Positions 16,407 to 24,211 of a DNA stretch of 64,000 nt are shown here, piece by piece. The notes beneath the pieces are model-generated. The model was not told where the DNA came from. It worked only from the letters and a program-made list of their open reading frames with translations, and did no database searches. A program made the translations under genes and the position numbers. Position 1 is the first letter of the stretch. Every line of letters begins with the position of its first letter. This DNA is from an uncultured Clostridia bacterium (GTDB lineage Bacteria; Bacillota; Clostridia; Oscillospirales; Ruminococcaceae): positions 1 to 64,000 of the forward strand of contig CANRFR010000001.1 of assembly GCA_947629945.1 (NCBI GenBank). Reading direction: 5' to 3'.

Positions 16407-16775
16407 TCAGTTGATTTCATAAAGTACATTTATCATCTTAATAAGCTCCTCGCGCGAGACTCCGGCGAGTTTCGCCGATTCCATAGCGTTTTGCAAATGC
16501 TGCTCAAGCAGCCGCAAATGCTGTTCGCGAACCATCTCGCGATCTTGCGGATTTACAATGTAACCTTTTCCTTGAACCGCCGATACCAGTCCTTCTTCGG
16601 TAAGCTGTTCATAAGCCTTCATCGTTGTTATCACGCTGATCTTGAGATCGCGAGCCAAGCCGCGTATCGATGGCAGATATTCGCCCTCGGCAATTTTGCC
16701 GTTCATGATCTCCTCTTTAAATTGCGAGGCTATCTGCTTATAAATAGGCTCATCGCTGTTTTGAGTAATCTTCAA
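16407..16775 (-). CDS. GntR-family regulator, YtrA subfamily
   Basis: The product has 122 residues starting at a TTG (16775) that has AGGAGGTG seven bases upstream; an upstream ATG would start inside the promoter. The N-terminal ~75 residues are a winged helix (PIYKQIASQFKEEIMNG, LPSIRGLARDLKIS, GKGYIV); the short ~45-residue helical C-terminus is the mark of YtrA-type regulators, which control ABC transporters. It is the first gene upstream of the ABC operon, 211 bp before the small protein. A palindrome overlaps its transcription start. Confidence 0.9.
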   Translation of the reverse strand: MKITQNSDEPIYKQIASQFKEEIMNGKIAEGEYLPSIRGLARDLKISVITTMKAYEQLTEEGLVSAVQGKGYIVNPQDREMVREQHLRLLEQHLQNAMESAKLAGVSREELIKMINVLYEIN

Positions 16776-16816
16776 TTGTCTGCACCTCCTAAAAAAAAGT
16801 TGCAACTGTTTATGTG

Positions 16817-16855
16817 GTATATATACAGTGTAATCTCTTTTCCTCAATTTGTCAA
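16817..16855 (-). promoter_or_regulatory. Promoter and candidate operator of the ytrA-like gene
   Basis: Minus strand: TTGACA (16855-16850), 17 bp, TACACT (16832-16827). The self-complementary GTATATATAC (16826-16817) follows directly after the -10, a usual place for a YtrA-type autorepressor. Confidence 0.7.
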
Positions 16856-16933
16856 GTACTTTTTTGAAATTTTTAAAAGAATTTTTATTTAAAGCGCGTG
16901 TTAAGGGTATATGTGTGGATTTTCCGCTGTAAG

Positions 16934-17115
16934 TTAAGGCAACACCGCACAGAGATTGTTGTTCGATTGCGCCGCAGATTTTGTCTGTCGGTCAACCCCT
17001 CTGCTCCCCCACCGGGGGAGATCACGTCAGATTGTACAAATCTTCCTTGACGGAAAGGATGCAAACAAGCGGACGACAAAGCGTGAAGCGCGGTCTTTGT
17101 GCGGTGTTGCCTTAA
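16934..17115. repeat. MITE-like repeat copy B with perfect 18-bp terminal inverted repeats
   Basis: The 182-bp element starts TTAAGGCAACACCGCACA and ends with its exact reverse complement. It lies in the opposite orientation to copy A (2647-2818); outer arms match, but the centre here carries a different segment with CCCCCACCGGGGG. No coding capacity was found. The rest of 16776-17209 holds the gntR promoter and the terminator at 17151-17184. Confidence 0.85.
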
Positions 17116-17150
17116 GTGATTTTAACGCAGTCAACTGTAAATTTAAGTGT

Positions 17151-17184
17151 AAAAAATGGCGCACGCTCGAAACCGAGTGTGCGC
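17151..17184 (-). terminator. Terminator of the frameshifted surface protein gene
   Basis: GCGCACGCTCG (17159-17169) pairs with CGAGTGTGCGC (17174-17184), one G-T pair; on the minus strand it is followed by CC-A-T6. Confidence 0.88.
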
Positions 17185-17209
17185 AGAATGGGGAAATATT
17201 TATAAAAGA

Positions 17210-18483
17210 TTACTTTCTTTTCTTAAGAACGACTACAGCCGCGCCCGCGAGAATTACGGGTGCTACTGCAATGGCTATGCCCGTGTTGGGATTGCCGTTG
17301 GGTTCGGACGTGCCGTCGCTTACCGCGTTTGTATCGCCGTTAGGTTTGGACGTGCTCTCGTTTACTGCGTCTGTATCGCCCGGATTTACCGTTTCGCCTA
17401 GTTCATCGGCTGTCACTACATAGGTGCTGAAGTGGTCGGTGTCGAATACGAGATAGCCGTTTTCTACCTTTGCGTTCATGCTTACATACTTGCCGTCCTG
17501 CAAGTGGTATACTTTGAGAGTATCGGCAATATCGCGCATTGTGATCGGCACGGGAATTCTTACCGTTACCGTTTCGGTCGGCTCGTAATCTGCGCCGTTG
17601 TAGGTGAAGAAGCAGTTGTATGCAATACGGGTGTCGGTGGTGTTTTCATCGTCAAGGCGAACGGAGAAATGAGCTTCCTTGGGGATAGCATTCGGCTTAG
17701 CGATAACCTGAACATCTGCCGCGCCGTCCGGGTCGTTAAAAGTGTTGGGCGTGTCGGTGTCGTCGGGTTTGCTAGTGTCATCGGGTTCGGGAGCAGTTCT
17801 TTCCTTAAAGGCATAACCGTTTTCCTTGGCAAAAGTTTCCGCATAAGAACCCGCCTTGCCCGTGATGGTCTTTAACGCGGCGCTGTCAAACGCGTGAGCG
17901 TCGATAGCCGTTACCGATTCGGGTATGTAAAGCGAGGTGAACGCGGTCGCCTCAAACGCCCACTTGCCAATAGTCTTTAATGTAGACGGCAGATTTACGG
18001 ATTTAAGCGCGGTTGCGTAAGAGAACGCGTTCTCGGGGAGTTCCTCAACGCCCTCGGGGATTGTGACGGAAGTCAAATTAAGGCTGCTGCCGAAAGACGC
18101 GTCCGCAATTTTGTTTACATCGGAGGGTATATCGTATGTATTGCCGCTCTTTGCGGGGGGATAGGAAACGATAGTCTTGGGATATCAATTGTTTCCCCCT
18201 TATGAGCTCCGTAATAATTGGCAATAGGAGCGGTAGCAACACCCAGCGTTCCGTCAGCCAATACCTTACACTTTAAAGAATCATAAGGTTCCGGATCATC
18301 GTAAGATAATACCCAATCGGTGCCACCTTTAGAAGAGGTAGCCGCATAAAACTCATCGCCTACCTTGTATTCCGCCGCGCTTGCCGTTACACCGAGCAGG
18401 TTCGGTAAAACGCTTGATATCGGTGCTGCGGCAGCCAGCACCGCCGCAGTCATTACGACTGCGGAAATTTTTTTGATTTTCAT
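17210..18483 (-). pseudogene. BspA-like, PNTG-anchored surface protein broken by one frameshift
   Basis: Two adjacent minus-strand frames form one protein. The first (start 18483, after GGAGGAAAAAGTAT) gives a signal peptide (MKIKKISAVVMTAAVL, cut near ASA) and ~95 residues of mature sequence. The second (to 17210) gives LRR_5 repeats (VTIPEGVEELPENAF), a DDT linker, a beta domain and NPNTG-hydrophobic-KKRK. The frames meet at a CCC run (GGG at 18179-18181 on the plus strand): one extra C would read D-I-P-K-T-I-V-S-Y-P-P and restore the typical LRR_5 lead-in. A TGA in the second frame just upstream shows no start exists there. It could be a true mutation, phase variation or a sequencing error. 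Repaired length would be ~424 residues. It has its own promoter and terminator. Confidence 0.75.
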
Positions 18484-18538
18484 ATACTTTTTCCTCCATA
18501 TATATTCATAATTTGACGCTTTTCTGCGTCTGATTAAT

Positions 18539-18567
18539 ATTATAACACTATTGTTATTGTTTATCAA
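18539..18567 (-). promoter_or_regulatory. Promoter of the BspA-like surface gene
   Basis: Minus strand: TTGATA (18567-18562), 17 bp, TATAAT (18544-18539). It is back to back with the XRE gene at 18630. Confidence 0.8.
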
Positions 18568-18629
18568 TATCTATTGTTGATTTTTTATTTCTTTTGAATA
18601 GGTTATACTATAACAAAGGAAGTGATTTT

Positions 18630-18965
18630 GTGGATATTGGCAACACCGAAGTTGGAAAAAGAATATATAGCACAAGAAAATGCGGAGGTTATACAAGAGA
18701 AAAGCTCTCGGAGCTTGCCGACGTTTCCGTTCAGTTTCTCGCCGACATTGAAAAGGGGAGGAAATCAATGACGGTATCAACGCTGCGGCGAATAGTCTTT
18801 GCCTTGAATGTAACTACCGATTATATTGTAAACGGTTCGGAACCTTTTTCCGAAAACGAGAACATAAACAAGATACTTGCGGCGTTATCACCGTATCAAA
18901 GGGAACAGGCGGAAAAATTGCTGCAGTTGTTTGCGGAAACCATAAGTCATAACGAGAAATTCTAA
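18630..18965 (+). CDS. XRE-family helix-turn-helix regulator
   Basis: The product has 111 residues with a GTG start (18630) preceded by AAAGGAAGTGATTTT; an in-frame start 12 codons earlier has no site. Residues ~8-65 are a Cro/CI-type HTH (REKLSELADVSVQFLADIEKG); the C-terminal ~45 are helical (YQREQAEKLLQLF). The gene is divergent from the frameshifted surface protein gene, whose promoter begins ~60 bp away, so it may control it. A TATACT at 18604-18609 could be its -10, but no good -35 was found. Confidence 0.87.
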   Translation: MDIGNTEVGKRIYSTRKCGGYTREKLSELADVSVQFLADIEKGRKSMTVSTLRRIVFALNVTTDYIVNGSEPFSENENINKILAALSPYQREQAEKLLQLFAETISHNEKF

Positions 18966-19128
18966 GAGCCTGTTTAGTATCTGGAGAAGTGCCGGATTTA
19001 CCCGGATTTTCGTGCCGTACAACGGCAATTTTTCGCTGATGTACTGTATGTACTTCAAGAAAAATTGCCTAAGTACGGTGCGAAAGGACGGGTGAAGACG
19101 GTGCTTCGGAAGATACCAAACAGGCTCT
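18965..19128. repeat. Long imperfect palindrome (second repeat family)
   Basis: The left end AGAGCCTGTTTAGTATCT and the right end, the reverse complement of AGAGCCTGTTTGGTATCT, bound a 164-bp element whose two halves pair over nearly their whole length. The shared inner motifs are GGCAATTTTTC and GTACTGTATGTACTTCA. It overlaps the last base of the XRE stop codon. RNA from it would fold as one long hairpin. No coding capacity. Confidence 0.8.
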
Positions 19129-19168
19129 AAGTGCAGTCAGCAATTAAAGAAACGCATGAAAACGGTTT

Positions 19169-19194
19169 GCCGCCGAGATTTTACTCTCGGCGGC
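19169..19194. terminator. Strong hairpin after the chemoreceptor gene
   Basis: GCCGCCGAGA pairs perfectly with TCTCGGCGGC. On the minus strand it lies ~70 bp beyond the chemoreceptor stop; the T-run is poor (AAACCGTTTTC), so strength is uncertain. Confidence 0.55.
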
Positions 19195-19263
19195 AGGAAA
19201 TGAGATTAATCAATTAGAGAAGTTGTCTGAATTAAAAATCTTTAGGCGCTCGCAACCGGGTTC

Positions 19264-21255
19264 TTATCTTTTTTTAAGAACGAATTTGTTTGTGAGATCC
19301 TGAAGCGCGTTCGCTTGACCGTTAAGTTCCTCGGAGGACGCCGCGGACTGCTCGGCGGTAGCGGAGTTGGTCTGAACAACAGACGAAATTTGTTCTACGC
19401 CCACGTTCACCTGTTCAATCATTGCTGCTTGCTCAGAGGAAGCAGTCCAAATGTCGTTTATCAGTTTAATTGTCTGATTTGTAACACCAACGGACGAGTT
19501 AAGCGCATCCGCAGTTTCTTCGGCAATATGCGAACCGCTTTCAACCGCTTGAATGGTTTGCTGAATAAGTTTGGTTGTGTTGGTGGCAGCCTCCGCCGAC
19601 TTGGAAGCAAGGTTTCTGACCTCGTCCGCAACAACGGCAAATCCCTTGCCTGCGGTACCCGCTCTTGCAGCCTCGATAGCGGCGTTAAGCGCGAGAATGT
19701 TGGTTTGAAACGCAATATCTTCGATTGTTTTAATTATGTTTGAGATTTCGTTAGATTTATCGGAAATGTTGTTCATTGCAACAACCATTTCTTTCATGTG
19801 CATATTGGAAAGCGACATCTTTTCGCCTGTTTGATTTGCTTTAAGGTTCGCTTCTTCGGCATTTTTTGCGTTAGTGTTAACTTTGTCTTTAAGCGTTAGG
19901 ATAATGCCGGCAAGTTCTTCAATGGAAGAAGCCTGTTCGGTAGCTCCCGACGCAAGAGACGTAGCTCCGTTGGATATTTGCTCAGCGCCTTGACTGACGT
20001 GCGCGGCAGAAATATCGATTTGCTCCATAGTATCCGACAGTCCGTATGCAAGACTGTCCAGCGCTTTGATTATGCTTACGAAATCGCCGTTAAATTCTAT
20101 CTGCCGGTGAATGTTGAAATTGCCGTCCGCAAGCTGCTTGCAAAGACGCGAAATTTCATCAACATAACCGTTTAGCGATGTTATTGTGCTGTTGATCGAA
20201 TCGGCAAGCTGACCCGTTTCATCATCGGACGTATGTTCAACACTAACGCTAAGGTCGCCCGAAGCCACCGCGTTCATAGTGTCAACCGTCTTTTTGATCG
20301 GCTTTGCAATGCCGTTTGAGGTGAAAATACATATAAAAATGGAATCCGCAATAACAAAAAGACTTACAATGATTGTAATAATGATAGCGGTTTTTGTTTC
20401 GCTCATCCACTCATTAACCTCGGTCGAAACTCCGATTACCCAACCGTCCGTTCCGCCGATCCGAGAATAGGCAAGATATCTGTTTATACCGCCGCCGCTG
20501 ACTCGTCCATATACGGTGGCATTGTCATCGGTCATCGAGATCGCCTGTTCTTCAAGCTCACTGCGGCAGTCATATTCGGTGTTGTCTTTGTGAGTATGAT
20601 TGACATTGTTCATGCTTTCGTCGACATATTTCTGTTCCATACAAGCGATATATGTACCGTTTTCGTCCATTATGTAGGTCTTTCCCGTCTTGCCGACATG
20701 GATCTCATCAATAATATCGTGAAGCATCGCACTGTCGATACCGAAATAAACAACACCGTCAAGTTCGCCGTTATTTACGCCGCCCTTTTTAATGGGAGCG
20801 CAAAAATATATGATCGGTCTGCCGCTGACATCTTGCGGACCGAACACAAATTCCACGTTGCCCATACCTTTTAAATAGCAATGGTCGGTTCTGTAATCAA
20901 TGGTGTCGTCAAGGGTTTCGTATCCCCAGCCGTCCTTGTCGATATAACCGCGTTCGGCGAAGCCGTAGGTATCGGCTCTTTCTTGCAGAAACTCAAGCTT
21001 TTCTTCTATGGAATGATTTTCGTCCATTCGCGGATCCATGCCGACTTCCTTGACAATCGCAACATAGCGTGACAAGCGGTTTTCCAAACGCACACTCGTT
21101 TGATAAGCGATTTCCGAAAGCGTGGTCTCAATCGTGTTTTGAGTGCTTTGGAAATTCTGATAGCTGCCCAAAATTCCAAGCGCAATAATGCCGAGAATAA
21201 CCACTGTTAAAATTCTCACAAGCAGCTTGGCTTTAAAAGTCTTATAGATCTTCAT
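19264..21255 (-). CDS. Methyl-accepting chemotaxis protein with dCache sensor
   Basis: The product has 663 residues. It has an N-terminal membrane helix (~12-30), an extracellular double-Cache sensor (~35-280, with the [17 protein letters not shown] and [14 protein letters not shown] stretches), a second helix (~285-305), a HAMP domain (~306-370) and a long cytosolic coiled-coil signalling domain. The signalling tip is the conserved [20 protein letters not shown] region, which binds CheW and CheA. Such receptors sense small molecules outside the cell. No other chemotaxis or flagellar gene is in the window. It is transcribed alone from the promoter at 21319-21347. Confidence 0.95.
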   Translation of the reverse strand: MKIYKTFKAKLLVRILTVVILGIIALGILGSYQNFQSTQNTIETTLSEIAYQTSVRLENRLSRYVAIVKEVGMDPRMDENHSIEEKLEFLQERADTYGFAERGYIDKDGWGYETLDDTIDYRTDHCYLKGMGNVEFVFGPQDVSGRPIIYFCAPIKKGGVNNGELDGVVYFGIDSAMLHDIIDEIHVGKTGKTYIMDENGTYIACMEQKYVDESMNNVNHTHKDNTEYDCRSELEEQAISMTDDNATVYGRVSGGGINRYLAYSRIGGTDGWVIGVSTEVNEWMSETKTAIIITIIVSLFVIADSIFICIFTSNGIAKPIKKTVDTMNAVASGDLSVSVEHTSDDETGQLADSINSTITSLNGYVDEISRLCKQLADGNFNIHRQIEFNGDFVSIIKALDSLAYGLSDTMEQIDISAAHVSQGAEQISNGATSLASGATEQASSIEELAGIILTLKDKVNTNAKNAEEANLKANQTGEKMSLSNMHMKEMVVAMNNISDKSNEISNIIKTIEDIAFQTNILALNAAIEAARAGTAGKGFAVVADEVRNLASKSAEAATNTTKLIQQTIQAVESGSHIAEETADALNSSVGVTNQTIKLINDIWTASSEQAAMIEQVNVGVEQISSVVQTNSATAEQSAASSEELNGQANALQDLTNKFVLKKR

Positions 21256-21318
21256 GTCATGCCCTCTTTTCTTGTAATTTTATTAAAATTATGCCGTTTC
21301 CTATATGACGCTATATTA

Positions 21319-21347
21319 ATTATAACATAACCTATGTTTTACTTCAA
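21319..21347 (-). promoter_or_regulatory. Promoter of the chemoreceptor gene
   Basis: Minus strand: TTGAAG (21347-21342), 17 bp, TATAAT (21324-21319). Confidence 0.8.
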
Positions 21348-21354
21348 GATTTTG

Positions 21355-21387
21355 CACTTAATTGACAAAAAAATCACTTAATTGACA
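21355..21387. repeat. Two direct CACTTAATTGACA repeats upstream of the chemoreceptor promoter
   Basis: Identical 13-bp copies at 21355-21367 and 21375-21387, exactly 20 bp apart (two helical turns), just upstream of the -35. The layout suits an activator binding one DNA face. Confidence 0.6.
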
Positions 21388-21417
21388 TAAAGACGCCCTG
21401 ATCAAATATGTTGTTTG

Positions 21418-21449
21418 AAAAATCGCCGCCGCAATTTTCTTGCGGCGGC
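21418..21449 (-). terminator. Terminator downstream of the nadE-polA operon
   Basis: GCCGCCGCAA (21425-21434) pairs perfectly with TTGCGGCGGC (21440-21449). On the minus strand it is followed by GATTTTTC. It lies ~190 bp past the last gene of the operon. Confidence 0.7.
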
Positions 21450-21498
21450 TCCGATTTGTGTTAAATATGCGGTTAGAGCATGTATTCATAATATATTG

Positions 21499-21636
21499 CA
21501 CGCGTCTTTTCGGCAGATTTTATCGTTGACTGCGTTAAAATTTCTTGACTTGCGACAGCAAGCCCGCGAAAATTTGCCTTGTCAGCGACAAAATCTGCTT
21601 GAAAATCCACGCACAAATCCTATGAACACAAGCTCT
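21499..21636. repeat. Third-family palindromic repeat, copy 1
   Basis: The arms GCAGATTTTATCGTTGACTG and CAGCGACAAAATCTGC pair imperfectly around a CG-rich centre. It shares TGCGTTAAAA-TT, AAAATCC and the right-hand CCTATGA-ACA-G-TCTTA with copy 2 at 38711-38803. Its right end reaches the stop codon of the flavodoxin-like gene. It fills most of the 21450-21635 gap. Confidence 0.6.
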
Positions 21637-22193
21637 TACTTTTCTTTTTTGTCCTTTTTACTCTTGTTGTTTTTGAGAGTCTCATCGGATTTTTCGGTTT
21701 TAAGTTTGTCATCTTTTTTTTCGGACTTGCTTTCGTTTTTGGGCTTAAACTCTTCGCCGCTTATTTTCGCATAGAACTTCAGCGCGCCGTCGATTTCCTC
21801 GTCGTTAGGGTGTACTTTGGTTTTGCCGCCGAACAGCTTAAATCCGCCGATCACGTTTCCGCCCGCACAGCCGTATTTTCCCACGACCTCGCAGTTTTTG
21901 AAATGCGCGGTGCCCTCTATCTCTTCGCAGTAGCAGTCTTTATTCACCGTGTAGGTGTAAAGGAAAAATATTTTCTTGTCGCGCGGCATCCAGTTTGCGG
22001 CAAAGGACGCTATGTCGCGGTAAAATCCGTCGTCCTCTACCTCGGACGCGAAGCCGATAAGCTCGTATTCCGAAAGATTTGCCGAACGCGTTTGAGTAAC
22101 GTTTATAATGTCGGCGTGAAATTTTTCCTCGATAGCTTTAACAAGCTTCAAAACGCTCTCGTCCTTTGATTCGTAACAAATAACCGTTTTCAT
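21636..22193 (-). CDS. Flavodoxin-family protein with Lys-rich tail
   Basis: The product has 185 residues. Residues 1-150 fit a flavodoxin-like fold (start VICYESKDESVLKLVKAI, then IGFASEVEDDGFYRDI and YTYTVN loops in the FMN positions); the usual T/S-x-T-G-N loop is replaced by ESKDES, so FMN binding needs testing. The last ~35 residues are almost only Lys, Glu, Asp and Ser, a likely disordered tail that could bind RNA, DNA or a partner. It is the last gene of the minus-strand operon, 39 bp after the PAS gene. Confidence 0.75.
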   Translation of the reverse strand: MKTVICYESKDESVLKLVKAIEEKFHADIINVTQTRSANLSEYELIGFASEVEDDGFYRDIASFAANWMPRDKKIFFLYTYTVNKDCYCEEIEGTAHFKNCEVVGKYGCAGGNVIGGFKLFGGKTKVHPNDEEIDGALKFYAKISGEEFKPKNESKSEKKDDKLKTEKSDETLKNNKSKKDKKEK

Positions 22194-22232
22194 TTTCTTT
22201 ACCTCTTTACTTTAGTATTTTCCACACGGGAA

Positions 22233-22601
22233 TCAATAAAAATCATATTTTTCCGCACTCTCGTTTGTGCGGTATTCGTGCTTTTCGTAATAACCTATAA
22301 GCTCGCCCGAATCGTTTCTCAGAGCGATCATATAAACGTCCTTGTTTTCCTTTTCGTTTCGGAAAGTGTAGACCTTGTTGTGCGACTTGTCCGCCTTGAA
22401 CCACTCAAGAACGCGCCGTATTTTTTCGTTGGAGTCGGCATTGTGACAATCCTCAAGGCTTTTGCCCGTAAGGTCGCCGTGCTTTTTGTAGCGCTCTCTC
22501 GCGGCGGGGTTCATATAGATTACAGTGTTTTGCAGATTGCAGATAACGACGGGCGCTTTGTCGCTGTCTATCACGCTTTTAAAAAATATATCAAGATTCA
22601 T
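22233..22601 (-). CDS. Single PAS-domain protein
   Basis: The product has 122 residues, one PAS fold: SDKAPVVICNLQNTVIYMNPAA at the start (classic PAS N-terminal strand), the DCHN loop (residue ~52), and RNEKENKDVYMIALRNDSGE in the C-terminal sheet. There is no kinase, cyclase or HTH domain, so it must act by binding a partner or ligand. It sits 9 bp after the unknown 115-residue gene in the operon. Heme- or flavin-bound signalling is possible; not determined by sequence. Confidence 0.82.
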   Translation of the reverse strand: MNLDIFFKSVIDSDKAPVVICNLQNTVIYMNPAARERYKKHGDLTGKSLEDCHNADSNEKIRRVLEWFKADKSHNKVYTFRNEKENKDVYMIALRNDSGELIGYYEKHEYRTNESAEKYDFY

Positions 22602-22610
22602 ATTATTACC

Positions 22611-22958
22611 TCAAACTCCTAATATAGAGAACTCTCCGTCCTCGGAAAGCCCCTTTTCAACAAACGTCTCGATTTCCGAAAACAGCTCGCCGACCTCGTC
22701 GCCCGCGTCATGGGCTTTCGAGAGTATATCGTTCCAAAGTTCGCGAGTGACAACGTTGGCGCCCCAGCGGTTGAATTTCAGTCCTTGCACCTCAAACGCG
22801 GGCTTGAGCACCAACTCGTAAAGTCTCATATCGCTGAGGATATCGTCGCGCAAATAAAGGCTGTTGTCGTTCCAGAACGTGCTGCCGTCCCATTTTCCGC
22901 GCGTGAACTCATGATAGCACGTTCCGCGCCGTTCAAAGTTATCCGTAAAATATTTCAT
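22611..22958 (-). CDS. Unknown acidic protein of the operon
   Basis: The product has 115 residues, soluble, Trp/Tyr-rich and acidic (KYFTDNFERRGTCYHEFTRG at the start). There is no signal peptide, membrane segment or known motif that I can identify. It lies 11 bp after the DUF1015 gene and 9 bp before the PAS gene, so it is cotranscribed. Function unknown. Confidence 0.7.
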   Translation of the reverse strand: MKYFTDNFERRGTCYHEFTRGKWDGSTFWNDNSLYLRDDILSDMRLYELVLKPAFEVQGLKFNRWGANVVTRELWNDILSKAHDAGDEVGELFSEIETFVEKGLSEDGEFSILGV

Positions 22959-22969
22959 TTGATCACCCG

Positions 22970-24199
22970 TTATTTTCGTATTCTTCTTGCTTCGCAGTAA
23001 AACCGTTTGTCGTGCGCGTGACCCATTGAGAATGTCTTTCTCGGCAGCGCACCGTCCTTTATTACAGTGGGGAACAGTTCCTCTTTTTGCATACTCGGCA
23101 GCAGAAATCCTATGGTATTCGGCTGCTTGCAGAGCGACCGCACCACGTCCTCGCCGTGAATATAGTCGATATTACCGCCGTTCTTCTTTAAGTACTCGTC
23201 AAGGAATGTCTGAAGCGAACCTACCGTGAGATTTGAAGTCGGCTTTGTTATACTGAATTTGCGTTCCTCGCCGTCGATTATCGCGGTAAATTTTTGCGCA
23301 CCATCATCGGAAAGTCCCAAAGCGCCTGTCATTTCGCTTAGGAGTTTTTTCGTATCAATATCCGTAACCACGCGGTGGATAGCTTCAAACTCAAGAGCGG
23401 GGGAGTGCAGATTTACTATCTCGACAAGCGCGTAACGCGCAAGCTCCGTGTCGGGAGAGCCGTCGCGTTTTTTCTGCTCGTAGCACTCTTTAGCCGTGGC
23501 AAGCGAGTGATTTCCGTCGCCCATGGCGAACAGCAGAACGTCTCCGATGTCGTCCGTGTTTTTTTCCGCGAGCCTGTCCAGAGCGTTAAGAACTCTTTCA
23601 GCGGCTTCTCCGTTCACCAAAGCTCCCGAAAGGTGCCCGCCGTTCTGCATAAGCTCGAAATCGTAGAGCGCCCGCAAGTCCTTATCGAGAAGCGGCTCTA
23701 TAACGGTGTTTTCGGGGTCGTCAATAAGTATCATTATGTGCGGAAGCTCCAAAGGCGCGTTCATACGTATCTTAACGCGCGGCGGTATCCGAGAAGCTAC
23801 GGTAGCTTCTGTCGCGCGGACTTGAGACCGGCTGTCTTTGTTGTAGTCGTACATTTCCAAATCAATAGCGCCCACCAAGCCCGCTCTAAGTCTGCCGTCC
23901 GCCTGAACGCGCTTTGTTAAAATAAAACAGTCCTTGTACTCGTCAAACAAGCCGCTGTTCAGATATTCGCTCATAGCGGCGTTTATTTTCTCGATACGTT
24001 TTTCGCAGTCGGGCTGTTCAAGGTATATTTCGGGCAGAATGAGCCGCAAGGTTGACGGCGCGTTTCCAACCGTATCGTAAACGGCTTTCCAGTATTCCGG
24101 TTCGCCCGTGTACTGGTCGCACGCGACCACCGCCCATTTCTCCATTCCGGTTTCATCAAGCTTAGGCAGAAGTATATCGGTTTTTACGAATGCGTTCAT
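22970..24199 (-). CDS. DUF1015-family protein
   Basis: The product has 409 residues, typical of the family. Diagnostic stretches are VVACDQYTGEPEYW near the N-terminus, FAMGDGNHSLATAKECYE in the middle (a conserved G-D-G-N-H-S motif) and a C-terminal MPSMQKEELFPTVIKDGALP-like region ending in MGHAHDKRFYCEARRI. DUF1015 has no firmly proven reaction that I can cite. It starts 13 bp after the PRTase fusion gene, and the pairing of the two in one operon is itself informative. Confidence 0.88.
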   Translation of the reverse strand: MNAFVKTDILLPKLDETGMEKWAVVACDQYTGEPEYWKAVYDTVGNAPSTLRLILPEIYLEQPDCEKRIEKINAAMSEYLNSGLFDEYKDCFILTKRVQADGRLRAGLVGAIDLEMYDYNKDSRSQVRATEATVASRIPPRVKIRMNAPLELPHIMILIDDPENTVIEPLLDKDLRALYDFELMQNGGHLSGALVNGEAAERVLNALDRLAEKNTDDIGDVLLFAMGDGNHSLATAKECYEQKKRDGSPDTELARYALVEIVNLHSPALEFEAIHRVVTDIDTKKLLSEMTGALGLSDDGAQKFTAIIDGEERKFSITKPTSNLTVGSLQTFLDEYLKKNGGNIDYIHGEDVVRSLCKQPNTIGFLLPSMQKEELFPTVIKDGALPRKTFSMGHAHDKRFYCEARRIRK

Positions 24200-24211
24200 A
24201 GTGTACCTCCG

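Noticed and set aside
18115-18190. Programmed ribosomal frameshift in the surface gene
   Set aside because: The sequence at the join (ATC CCA AGA) is not a good slippery heptamer and no pseudoknot is evident; a one-base indel is simpler.
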